Part shown: positions 45,281 through 55,648 of the stretch, one piece after another
How the letters are laid out: each line of letters opens with the position of its first letter
How positions within the stretch are numbered: the stretch's first letter is position 1
Assembly: GCA_031472005.1 (NCBI GenBank)
Contig: PZJY01000005.1
Coordinates: 930,001-994,000 of the forward strand
From: Tetracladium setigerum
Lineage: Eukaryota > Ascomycota > Leotiomycetes > Helotiales
Length of the DNA stretch: 64,000 bases
Reading direction: 5' to 3'
The notes under the pieces: model-generated
What the model saw: only the letters and a program-made list of their open reading frames with translations
Database searches by the model: none
Told to the model about the DNA's origin: nothing
Translations under genes and position numbers: made by a program

Positions 45281-45949
45281 AGCGCTCTACAGTTAATCTT
45301 AAGGTCGATCTACCAGAAGATCAATCTCCTCGATGTTTGTTGTCTTGAGAGGTGAAGTGTTTGTCGACGGGCGCTCTTGCAGTCGCGTGCGTGCATCTCT
45401 CAGGCTTTGACTATTGAAAACAGAACAATTAATACAAGCCAGAGACGAGAAAACGATCCTTAGATGCGATGAAGGAGGGAAAAGGATGTCGGGTGAAGAA
45501 ACTGTAAAGTTAATGTTTTGGTGGTCGGGTGGTCGGCGAAGTAAACAAAGCTCAGAGGCCGATGGAATTTAAGTAAGCGAAGATGAGGTAGATGCCTGAG
45601 GCTACCAAACAGAAAGAAGTGACTGCAGGCAGGGTAAGGTGAGATCAGAGGCAGTGAGAAGGTAGTCACTCCTACGGACTGATGTTGATTTTCTAATGAT
45701 TGGTTAATGGCTTGTTACTAGTACCTTGGAGATTATATATATATTTACAAAATGAAAGAAATACAAAGTCAGGATCGGGGGGAGGTACAGAAGGGACTGG
45801 AAGAAGTAACTTATACATTCATTGGCCAAGTAAATAATAGCTCGGAAATCATCATTTCCAGCAGCTGCTCCATTCAGGGTATATAAAATTGCTCTCCCTC
45901 TTGCTAATCCAATCATAACGACACAACTCATACACTATCATATATAGAT
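45281..45949. other. Intergenic between the unknown protein and dynactin
   Basis: Upstream region of the minus-strand gene ending at 43033 and 3' flank of dynactin. Nothing else seen. Confidence 0.45.
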
Positions 45950-48900
45950 TCAGACGAATCCCAACCTCCCTCTGAAGTTCTCAAACTCTTCTGGTTCCAC
46001 AATCTCTACTTCCCTTAGACCATACGACTTCGCTTCCATGTCTGGAATCCTCAGTTGCACTTTGGCGGCCAGGGTGCCTTTCTTCTTATCCGCCCTACTA
46101 ATGCACATGTCTCTGTCGACGAGAACGTTGCCTCTCTTGACAACAGTTTGTTTCCAATCCCTCCAAGATTCGTAATCTTCCCTTTGCCTAGCCACGTGAT
46201 ATTGTGGTGTAGTCTTCGCTGGTCGCCAAGCAAGTTTGTTTTTGGGCATGGCGGCCAAATCATACAATTTTGCAGACGTTGTGAGGGTAAGCAACTCATT
46301 GAGAACCTCGTTACCCTCCGAGACGACAAGGGCCTTGCGTTGTGTCTCCTTGGACTTCGGCTTCACGAGTGGCGCTTCGAGCCAATCCAGGCCTTCGGTA
46401 GAGGTGAAACGGGCACGATTGCTGTCCTCACGTAGATAACGTACGGCTGACTGTAAGCTAGCAATTTCGGTCTTGAGGGCCTCCATTTCTCGCGCTGTAG
46501 CGACTGCTCGTTCTTGGCCCGCTTTGGATCCGGGTGATGTGACGCCGAGAGCCTTGACATCTTCAGCGACCTTCTTCCACTTCTCCCGATCAGCCTCCAT
46601 AGCAGTGAGTTCTTTGTTCTGGGTCTCGATTGATTCAACTAGCTCGGCCTCCTTTCTCTTTGCATTTTCAATTTTCTTCTCGAGTTCAGTGATCTTCTCG
46701 TTCTTCTTGGTGGCGTCCCTCATCCTGCTTTCAAGCAATTCAATTTTGATGGAGGACTCCTCTATGTCTTGATCACGCATGGCTATGACTCTAGCACGTT
46801 CATGATTGTCGTCCTTCAATCGGCGCATTTCCTCCTCTGTGTCAACTGAGATGGTCTTAGAGGATTTCAACTGCTGAGAGCGTAGGACCCATGGTGCTGG
46901 TGCTCTTTCAAACTCTTGAGTTATCTCCAAATCAGACGCCAACGTAGCAAGGTCCACCAATGCGCCATTGAGGTTCTTGACTTTGTTGGTAAACGTCGAG
47001 AAAAGATCCGAGTCGCTGGAAGAGAATAGGTTCGTCGTCGTTCGGTAAGCTGCGCTTTGAACCTCTAGATAGGTAAATGGTTCCGATCGGCCCTCCTCAT
47101 GAAGAAGAGTAAACAAATCGTCACCAACTTGACGAGCATATCTGGCAAGTTCCTCTGTTGACTCTTCACATTGCTCGAAATTCTGAATAGTATCAGGAGT
47201 GAGCGAAAGAGACCGTGTTTTGAGATCTTCAAGAGCTCTGACAGATTTGCCAACAATGACCTTGGCACTTCTGGTTTGGGTGATGACCGACTCGGTCTTT
47301 CGAGAAAAGTGTTGAGCAAGGTCATCTTCATCACCCTGAGATGGAATTTTGGTCTGTACCATCGCCTTTACAGCTGACATAGCAACAGCAGCACTTTCTA
47401 GATGGCTTTGCATGATCACAGTTCGCATGTGAATGTCATCAGCATAGCTCGCCAATCCGGTAGGAATGTGAATCTCGGCGAGATGAGACATGAGTGCAAT
47501 AGTTCGTTGAAGTTCGGAGGCACATTGCTTCTCCTTGAGCTCGTCCCTTCGTAGGCCATCGATCCATCCATTCAAAGCCCGCTCAACAGGTTCAAGCTCA
47601 TACAGTGCTCCTTCGAATTTAGCAAATTCTTCAACTGAGCAGTAGCTGATAGCATTGACAAAGCGATTACACATTGAAGTGACCCACGATAGCCTGTCAA
47701 GTATATCGCATGCAGCAAAGATATCATCTTCATGGCCTGGGTGAGGAGCTCCGTTGACTCTCTCTTTAACGAAGCCATGGAGTAAGTTTGCCTTGAAACC
47801 AACACGCTTGAATCGTAATAGCGCCATAACAGAGTCCCTGTCGGCATGGAAAGCTTCGGGCAGGAACAATTGAACAATAGCAAGATGCTCAGAAGCTTCT
47901 TGTGCATCCAGTCTTCGCAGCTCTAGGTCAATCGTCTTCACCTGGGTTTTTGCTGCAGAAACTTGAAGTTTCAAGTTGAGATCCATCATTGCACGAGAGC
48001 GGCTGTTTAGCTGTTCTGACTCTGTTTCTGTGACAGCATGAGATGCCTTGATATCTTCAAGATCGTTTTGCAAGTTGTTGACCAGTTCTCGGAATCGGGA
48101 CAAGGTGTACTCCATATCCTCCATGCTCTGGTCTTGCTGCGCGGATCTTCTCGCTTGTTCGCTGATAATGCTGTCCTTGAAATCAATTTCTTCTTGCATC
48201 TCCTTCTCGGTTTCAATGTGATTGATTTCTAGTTCATCGTTCAGCTCCTTCAGACTCTCCAGGTCCTCGATAGTGGCCTTGAGTTCTTCGATTTGCTCGT
48301 TCATTGTCATGTTCCTATCCGTGAGCTCTTCAATCATATCCTCTGCACCCAAAGCATTGTCAAGTTGCTGTCGCAGATCTTCAACGAGTGCCTCCGAAAC
48401 AGCAAGTTTGTCCTTGGCAACATCAAAATGTTCCTTCACCGAACCGAGCTCGCGAGCATCTCCTTCGAGACCTTTTATTTCATCTCTTAACTCGGCCTCG
48501 GTTTGCTTGGTCATATCTCGGAGACGAATGAGGGCGTCCCGTAAACGTTCGTTGTTTCTTTCCATTTGCAACCAACCCTGGCTTGCTTTCTCTTCAGGAC
48601 TCATCTCGCCTCCTAGCTCTTCGTTTTCCTCCCTCAAAACCTCCACCTCCAATTCTAGCTCTTCGGTCTTCAGCTTCAAGGCTTCAAGCTCATTCTTTAG
48701 GACTTCGGCCGTCTCCTCGGCCATCTCTCGGTCCAGTGTTGCCATCTCCAGTGTGAGATCATGCTCAGCCTGAATATCCTCAATTTGCTCAAACCTTGCT
48801 TCGGCTTCTTTCAGTTGTTTCCTTAGCTCGGTAATTTCCTGCTGTTGAGGCTGATATTTGGTCTGTAACTTCTGGATGATGCCTTCGAACTTGTCTCTGT

Positions 48901-50010
48901 CTGTTTGGATTTTGTCCATCGCCTTCAGTTTGTCCCGATCTTCCATCCTTTTCTTGTCCATCAGCCGTAATTTGGTTTTGAGGTCTTCAATTTCTCGGCT
49001 GGCCGCTGTACTCGCAGCTGTGCCTCTCGAGGCAGCAGGGGAATTCACACTTCGAGAAGAGGCAGGCGATCCTTGTAGACGATCAGAAGCAGATGTTCGT
49101 GAGAGCACTGGGCTGGTGGGTTTCGACAGGAGATCAGCCCGGTCACTTCTCACGGGCGACATCCCTCTATCCTCCTCCGATACGTCTTGTGCACTTCCCT
49201 CGCTGGCGTTTCCGCTGCTTAACTGACTGCTTATTGATCCTATGCGATCCGATCCGGGACGGAGACGAGGTTTTGGTGCAAGAGACTGACGACTGCTTGT
49301 ATTTCTACTCGGCGGGGGAGCAGAGGTTCTATTCCCAACGCCCATACCTCCCGCCAACGAGGGTCTCGATGTTCTTCCAGTAGGTACTGCTGGAGGCCCC
49401 ATCGATGTTCGGTTTCCTCCTACGCTCTGCCGTGGCTTGGTCATGGATATAGAGGGGGTCTCGTATTTGAAGGAGTGCCGGTTCTGGAGGTTGAGGTGCT
49501 CGAGGCTGGTGCTGTTAACTGCTTCGTTGGAGACTTGGTAGGAGACTATGCTTGTCAGCTATGATCACGCCGAATACTGGATCTGAGTTTGGCATACTCT
49601 GATGATGCTTGACGGCCGAGACCTTGTTGCGGGACTTGGACTTGCAGCATTCATGCTCATTCTCTTCCCAGCCGCTGGATCTGGGGCAGTAGACATCCTT
49701 CGACCAACTCCAGAGCCCACCACGCTGTTTGGTCTGGTAGGTTTTTTCGCAGCTCCATTTGCAGGCTTTGGAACAGGGGCTGGAGGTTGTTCGATCACAG
49801 TCATAGCCGAAGGTCGCAGAAACATTCCCTTGTACATCGGACAGTCAAAATATCTCTGCCCTTTGACACTACCATCATTCTTGCCATTGGCTTCTTCCAA
49901 TTCAACCCAACCCAATCGCCCTCTGCAAAATGCGCCTGCCCTATATACCGAATAACTGCGATTTGGCCATTGGCAAGTTCGACCGTTTGGCCGATGGCAA
50001 GGTCGCTCAT
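45950..50010 (-). CDS. Dynactin large subunit p150Glued (Nip100/RO-3 type), two frame breaks
   Basis: Exons 50010-49598 and 49545-45950. Dynactin links dynein to cargo and microtubule plus ends, and is needed for nuclear migration and vesicle transport. Seen: an N-terminal CAP-Gly domain VELANGQIAVIRYIGQAHFA, EGDWVG, ELEEANGKNDGSVKGQRYFD and CPMYKGMFLRPSA, with the GKNDG microtubule/EB1-binding motif; a basic Ser/Pro/Arg-rich region; a long coiled coil beginning about EIEDLKTKLRLMDKKRMEDR; then the dynactin-specific region KELNDELEINHIETEKEMQE and SEHLAIVQLFLPEAFHADRD with LLRFKRVGFKANLLHGFVKE; then a second coiled coil. The CAP-Gly frame breaks at a 3-base run (49906-49908) and the basic region at a 5-base run (49454-49458). 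With one base at each, the length is 1336 aa. Confidence 0.94.
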
Positions 50011-50831
50011 GGTGCGCTGATTATCCGCGAATCATCTGGTAATTCCCGCTGGCCGTGTTCAATGATATATTATAGTGACGTGAGAGTTTGGTAGTTCTGA
50101 GGTCTCCGATGTTGCTGTTGGCGTTTGTTGACGATGTTGTCGCGGTCCCTGCTGCTCATGGAATAAGGAGACGCGAATGCTGGATTTGTCAGCAGTAGCT
50201 TAAACGGCTAATTGTAGATAGCATAGCATCGCGGCAGAGTAAAAGCGGTAAACGAGACCTCCAATTCAAGCATCTTGGGAAAAGGGGAGTGTTTGATGAG
50301 CGTTTGACAAATGGACATAAGTACGGAGTAACCTTCCACACATTGTTTCGGTTTTCGCTGATATGTCTTTCTGTTTACTCCCTCGGGTTCTCAATGCCAT
50401 TGACTTCTTGAACAGAACAAGTTCACTTCAACACCCGAATCTCGACTGTTTCGCGCCAACGGCCGCGACAGATCTCATGGTCAGAATTTAAAATCGAAAG
50501 GTCAGATATAAAGTTTAGACCGAGCGATTCTCATACACGCTACTGGGTTGAGTCGGTGTACTCTATCCCTCCCCTCCGAATGTAATACAGCGGACCTGAA
50601 CTTAACCCTATTCTACACTGAAGGTTGGCTGTCAAGTATCGCCACTCATAGTAATAGAGTTGACTCTGGACCCCCCGTATTACATTCGGAGGGGATGGGT
50701 AGAGTATAAACCCCCTCTCTCCCTGCCCTTTAAATCCTTTTGGTTGTTTAGAGTGAGGTCTTGGGTGAAAGCTGATCTCTTCATTGTGATTTTATCAGGA
50801 TTCCCTACCACTAATTCTCACATTCATCACG
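50011..50831. other. Divergent upstream region of dynactin and the F-box gene
   Basis: No supported ORF. It contains an imperfect inverted repeat: CTCTATCCCTCCCCTCCGAA (about 50561) faces TTCGGAGGGGATGGGTAGAG (about 50685). Confidence 0.5.
50561..50705. repeat. Inverted repeat of about 30 bp
   Basis: The left arm around 50561-50590 reads ...CCCTCCCCTCCGAATGTAATA and the right arm around 50675-50705 is its near-complement TATTACATTCGGAGGGGATG. The arms are about 90 bp apart. The size is compatible with a MITE-like remnant or a hairpin. Confidence 0.6.
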
Positions 50832-52767
50832 ATGGGAAACGCAGGAGTAGCTCGGCGGCCTGCAGGAAGACGTAGACGGCGAGCGCCAACCCGAGTTCCC
50901 GTGAAGAATGAAGTAGAAATGGGACTGGACTCTGTCACAGAGCCGACAAGTAATTGGGCTATCCTGAGCAACGAGATCTTGTTTCTCATCATGGAAGAAG
51001 TCTGTTGCCTACCTATGATTTGCCCATCTCAAATATGGGATATATCTAATGAGTCTCTGCTGAACTTCTACAGCTTGTTCAGATCACCGACGGGATTTTC
51101 CGCTACCGTCTGGTTTCGAGAAGGTTCAATGACCTTATCACACCGATTGCATTTAGAACCTCGGTGCTTAACAAGATATTTCTGAATACTGCGGATAAAA
51201 GAAGGACTGTGTCGCTCAGAACTGCTTCCCTAGTGAAGTGCCATGCAAGACGCCTCGTGGTCCCTCGACAAGACGTTGAGCTCGACTGGGACAGGGTAGC
51301 TGAATTTATCAAAGAATGCCGGTATCTACAAGATCTCGAGTAGGTTAAAATATCCATTCTTCCGAAGTAGTCATATCGCTGATTGATCTGTATAGATGGA
51401 GCTCTGAGCTTTCTGGTGGCGGGCCAACTTTTCCTCTGGCAGTTCGGACAGTTCTCGAAGTGGACAAACCGCATGTTCGATTACATCTGAAATTATCCCG
51501 CATCGAGAGATACCCATCGAGCCGACCACATTCTACTCGTGCTCGAAGTTATCCAGACGCTTCTTGTATTCCACCCTCAAATTTGAGCTCCCTCACGTTG
51601 GGTAGAAAGACCAACATATCTGACATGCATTCAATGCAACAATTGCTCGTGGCATCTAAGAAATTTCAGAATTTAGAGCTGATAGGTTCAGACTATGCTG
51701 TATGTACAAGCATGTAAACTTTCTTTGCTGGACGATGGACCATCTGAACCTTAGAAACACGTTCCGAGACCCCCTTTCCCCCCTCCCCCTTCAGCTCAAA
51801 TGTGCACTTTTCTAAGCCGTGCAATAGCCCGTGATGAATACCAGGTTTACCGTGCAGGGAGGCAGACTCCGCCAATCAGGCGGCTAACCGTGAGTGGCTC
51901 CTGTACCTGGGAATACGAGGCAGAAGAGATCTCGCAGATTTGGGACTTTTCGAAATTGGAGTCGCTTTACATTCGAGGGACCCGCAACCCCAGACTTCTA
52001 GAGAATATGCCTATGCATGTCTTTTCTGGCATTCAAACACTCCACATGGAGTCAATTGTTGGTTTTCAGTATCCAGCTCCTAACGGCGATGGACACGGTG
52101 TACCCTTCCGGAATGTACAAGACCTAATTGGAGCCATCAAGGGTCTTGTGGATGTGCATTTTATATGTCGGGAGCCATGCGAGATAATACCAATACTGTC
52201 ACAGCATTCAAAGACGCTCCGATATCTCAAACTCGAAGACGTCAATCGCCGTGCACCCTTGGACCTGACAGGTCTCACGTCCTTGCAAAGTAGTTTGCCT
52301 ATCCTGGAAGAGCTCCAACTAGATCTATTTTTCTCGTCGTTCAATGCAGAAGAGAGTGAATATACGACTTTTGACGGTTCCAATTGGTCTATCGAGGTAA
52401 TCTTCTCCCTACTATTTGCTTCACAACCATCACAAGATATGTACTAACATATTACCAGGAAACACTTTGGGGTACCATTGCCGAATGTTACAATCTGCGA
52501 AAGCTTACTATACGACCGCAAAAAACCTTCGATGATTCTGGCATCAAAGACAGAAAGCAGTTTTGTGACAAAATCGCGAAGGAACTCACATCTCGGAAGA
52601 AGGGGAAATCGTTCAGTGAGATAATCATCAACTGGAGAGTCCGGTCACCACCAAAGTTCATGACTCAGTATCGATTTATTACCATGACGTATCATTGGGA
52701 TACTCATAGAGAGATGACCTGTAAAATTGTCACGGGGAAACGTGAAGAATGGAACTACTTTGATTAA
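50832..52767 (+). CDS. F-box protein, five exons
   Basis: Exons 50832-50999, 51083-51339, 51396-51699, 51755-52396 and 52459-52767; in frame to 559 aa. The basic N-terminus (ARRPAGRRRRRAPTRVP) precedes the F-box WAILSNEILFLIMEE joined to ITDGIFRYRLVSRRFNDLI, with the expected spacing for Skp1 binding. The rest has scattered leucine-rich patterns (FQNLELIGSDYA, FSKLESLYIRGTRNP, SSLPILEELQLDLFF) typical of fungal F-box proteins with degenerate LRRs. The first intron (GTCTGT donor, 83 nt) is the weakest; without it a 117-codon ORF would end early. Target unknown. No frame faults here. Confidence 0.75.
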
Positions 52768-53439
52768 TTGAGACTTCCCTTATCGGATTGTATTGTATTC
52801 CAAGGAATTCAACTAGCTTCGGCAGGCTTATGTTCTTTTTTTGGTTTGAGAACAAGAACGGGTGGAACAGGTCGCTGTAGTAGTGTTCTTAAACATATAC
52901 TTCGTCCTTTAAACATAACATAACCATTCCGGGCCACAGCAATGTTGTGACTTCTGCAATTGGCACGTTCTTGCAGGCTGGCAGTTGAAGATTTGGATTT
53001 TCCAGGAGAAGTAACGAAGTAGAGCTAGCGCATGATGTAGCAAATATTAAATGCCACCTCAAGGTAAATATATCTCCAAAACTGCACTCTGAATCTGCAT
53101 TGCTGCTTCTTTGCTTGCTGCAGGAGAAGATTAAGCGGTCTAGTGACTGCAATCGATTGTGCTTGGATGTACTGGGTTGGGGGTGGGCGCAAACCTGGTG
53201 CAAAGGTAGACTGGATGTACGCTGGAGGGTGTGATACCAGCAAAGGCCGAGAGTACTAAATCTGTGTGATGTGGTGGTGGCAAGCGTTGGTGTGTTCCAG
53301 TGTTATAGAATTTTTCAACAACAACAACTTTTGTTTTCTGTGTTGATTCAGTAGTGCGTAGCCGCAACCAGCGGTCTTCGATTCTCGAGAATCATTGCAC
53401 AGCCATCTCTCTGTAAATCTCATCCCAGTATCATTCCTG
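52768..53439. other. Intergenic between convergent F-box and CTF8 genes
   Basis: 3' flanks of two convergent genes. Nothing supported. Confidence 0.45.
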
Positions 53440-53901
53440 TCACTCAGCCATGGCGCCCACTGGCTCCGGTCTCAATGAGAACAAGATCTTGTACTTGACG
53501 ATCTGCACAATCTCCAGCTCCTCCCCCTTCTTCTCCCCATCAACATCCATCGTCTCCACCGCATCTTCTAAAACCCTCTTCCTGACCACTGCTAAAGGCT
53601 TGGGTAGTTTCTTCACCTCCCCCGTTAACCTCTGGTGTTGGCCCACATACAACCAAACAGCCTTCATCCAGCCCTTGCCACCCCCTTCCTCATTCTCATT
53701 GTAAAACGGGAATACCAATCTTCCCACATGTGTTTCCCCCTCCAAATCTCCCTCTTCCCTTTCTGGCAAGTTGATCGTCCCTTGCATCTCCAACAGCGCC
53801 AATCCGGATGGTGTTTGTAGCAATTGGGGTAGCGGATTGCTTCCACCGAGGATCACGTGTTGTTGGTCCCCAATTGGGCTAGCGTGGACTGGAATCTCCA
53901 T
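53440..53901 (-). CDS. ctf8: Ctf8, subunit of the Ctf18-RFC clamp loader
   Basis: Single exon, 153 aa. Ctf8 and Dcc1 form a module on Ctf18-RFC that loads PCNA and supports sister-chromatid cohesion. Seen: LPQLLQTPSGLALLEMQGTI, then HVGRLVFPFY, KAVWLYVGQHQRLTGEVKKL with PKPLAVV, and LEIVQIVKYKILFSLRPEPV. This is the full Ctf8 block order at family size. ATG 53901 (MEIPVHASPIG) is preferred over an in-frame ATG at 53991 because the extra residues are Cys/Val-rich and unlike the family. It is transcribed away from eS6 across a shared 650-bp region. Confidence 0.92.
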   Translation of the reverse strand: MEIPVHASPIGDQQHVILGGSNPLPQLLQTPSGLALLEMQGTINLPEREEGDLEGETHVGRLVFPFYNENEEGGGKGWMKAVWLYVGQHQRLTGEVKKLPKPLAVVRKRVLEDAVETMDVDGEKKGEELEIVQIVKYKILFSLRPEPVGAMAE

Positions 53902-54549
53902 AATTGATATTTGAGGCGTGTTTTTGTCTTGGTGACAGGCACAAACATGCACAAACACGCACCAAACACGCAGAAAATCCCAATCTCTCAATAAAGCCGC
54001 AGCTCTTTGTTGTCAAGAAAGTTGTTGATATCAAACGCCAACAATCGCGCGCTTGTTCTTCTGCATCTGCGGGAGCTAAGTTTCTGTTACTCACTTCTAT
54101 TCGTTGACTGGGACTCGGAGCTACCTTTCTCCGGCTTGGCAGATCATCCACTCTCCCTCCAATATAATCTCTGACATTTTTGCTCGTTGTTAGAATTCTC
54201 AGCTTTGCCGCGATCAGCAGTTATGTTATCTACCTCTTCTGTATCAGTGAGTATTTATAGTTCTGATAATTTCTACTATATTACTATCTCCTTGTGATTG
54301 TTACATCTTCAAGCATATTTCCTGACATTATTTTTCACAGCGTTTGACAACCTGATGCGCAGTGATCTTGGCGCTTGGTTCGCTTCCAGACAGTGAAGGT
54401 CACGCCGTGCGCTAATGTCCCTTTGGGACTAGACTGCCTTCGCCTTTCCTCCGCGCACACAAGAACTTTGCGAAAATTAAACATCGACCCAGCAAACTTC
54501 CAACGACAATCCGCCAACTCAACCTCCTTGACCACGAGCGACCGTCAAG
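53902..54549. other. Divergent promoter between CTF8 and eS6
   Basis: 648 bp shared by a replication gene and a ribosomal protein gene. No ORF. A pyrimidine-rich leader precedes eS6. Confidence 0.5.
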
Positions 54550-55648
54550 ATGAAGTTGGTATGTTTGCGCATTCCGACTCCTTCAATTAACAAAGAAGCT
54601 CTGCTAACCTGGATTTTCTATAGAACATCTCCTTCGTACGTTTTGCTACTCCCTCGATCTACAATCGCGGATTTCCCACCCAAAACCATAGCACAGCTAA
54701 CTCTCCTCGCAGCCTGCCAATGGCAGCCAGAAGCTTATCGAAATCGAAGATGAGCGCAAGCTCCGAGTCTTCATGGAGAAGAGGTACGAATATGCGATGG
54801 CACAATTGAGATGGACGCGACCTAACACTTTTTCGCAGAATGGGTGCTGAGGTCCCAGGTGACTCTGTTGGTGATGAGTTCAAGGGCTACATCTTCAAGA
54901 TTACCGGTGGCAACGACAAGCAAGGTTTCCCAATGAAGCAGGGAGTCATGCACCCAACCCGTGTCCGTCTCCTCCTCTCAGACGGCCACTCCTGCTACCG
55001 CCCTCGCCGAACCGGTGAGCGCAAGCGTAAATCCGTCCGTGGCTGCATCGTCGGCATGGATCTTTCCGTCCTCGCTCTCTCCATCGTCAAGCAAGGTGAA
55101 AACGATATCCCCGGCATCACCGATGTCGTCCACCCAAAGCGTCTCGGTCCCAAGCGCGCAACCAAGATCCGCAAGTTCTTTGGTCTCACCAAGGAAGATG
55201 ATGTATGTACCTCATATATCCTCTTCGCCTGTTGGACGCCTGCGCTGCGTAGATACATTGTATCTGCGGCACCAGGCTAAAGCAGAGTGTGAGAAAATTA
55301 GATTGCTAACGAAGTGCTGCCCAATTTTAGGTCCGTAAGTTCGTCATTCGTCGTGAGGTTCAGCCAAAGGGTGAGGGCAAGAAGCCATACACCAAGGCAC
55401 CAAAGATCCAACGTTTGGTTACTCCTCAACGTCTTCAACACAAGCGTCACCGTATTGCATTGAAGCGTCGTAACTCCGAGAAGACCAAGGATGCTGCCGT
55501 AAGTTTTCACCCACAACCCAGTGTCACAATCCGCCTCTAACAATTTCTACAGAACGAGTATGCTGCTCTCCTCGCCAAGCGTGTCCACGAGGCCAAGGCT
55601 GAGAAGCTTGATGCCCGTAAGCGACGTGCCTCCTCCATGCGTAAGTAG
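54550..55648 (+). CDS. rps6: 40S ribosomal protein eS6 (RPS6)
   Basis: Exons 54550-54558 (9 nt), 54624-54635 (12 nt), 54713-54783, 54839-55202, 55331-55498 and 55553-55648, 239 aa. eS6 is a small-subunit protein, phosphorylated downstream of TOR. The first 27 codons come from three exons: MKL, then NISF, then PANGSQKLIEIEDERKLRVF. Further blocks: GYIFKITGGNDKQGFPMKQG, LLLSDGHSCYRPRRTGERKR, DIPGITDVVHPKRLGPKRAT and RLQHKRHRIALKRRNSEKTK. The C-terminus RKRRASSMRK carries the basic Ser motif that S6 kinase phosphorylates. The intron at 55203-55330 (128 nt) is longer than the others and contains a strong hairpin. Confidence 0.98.
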
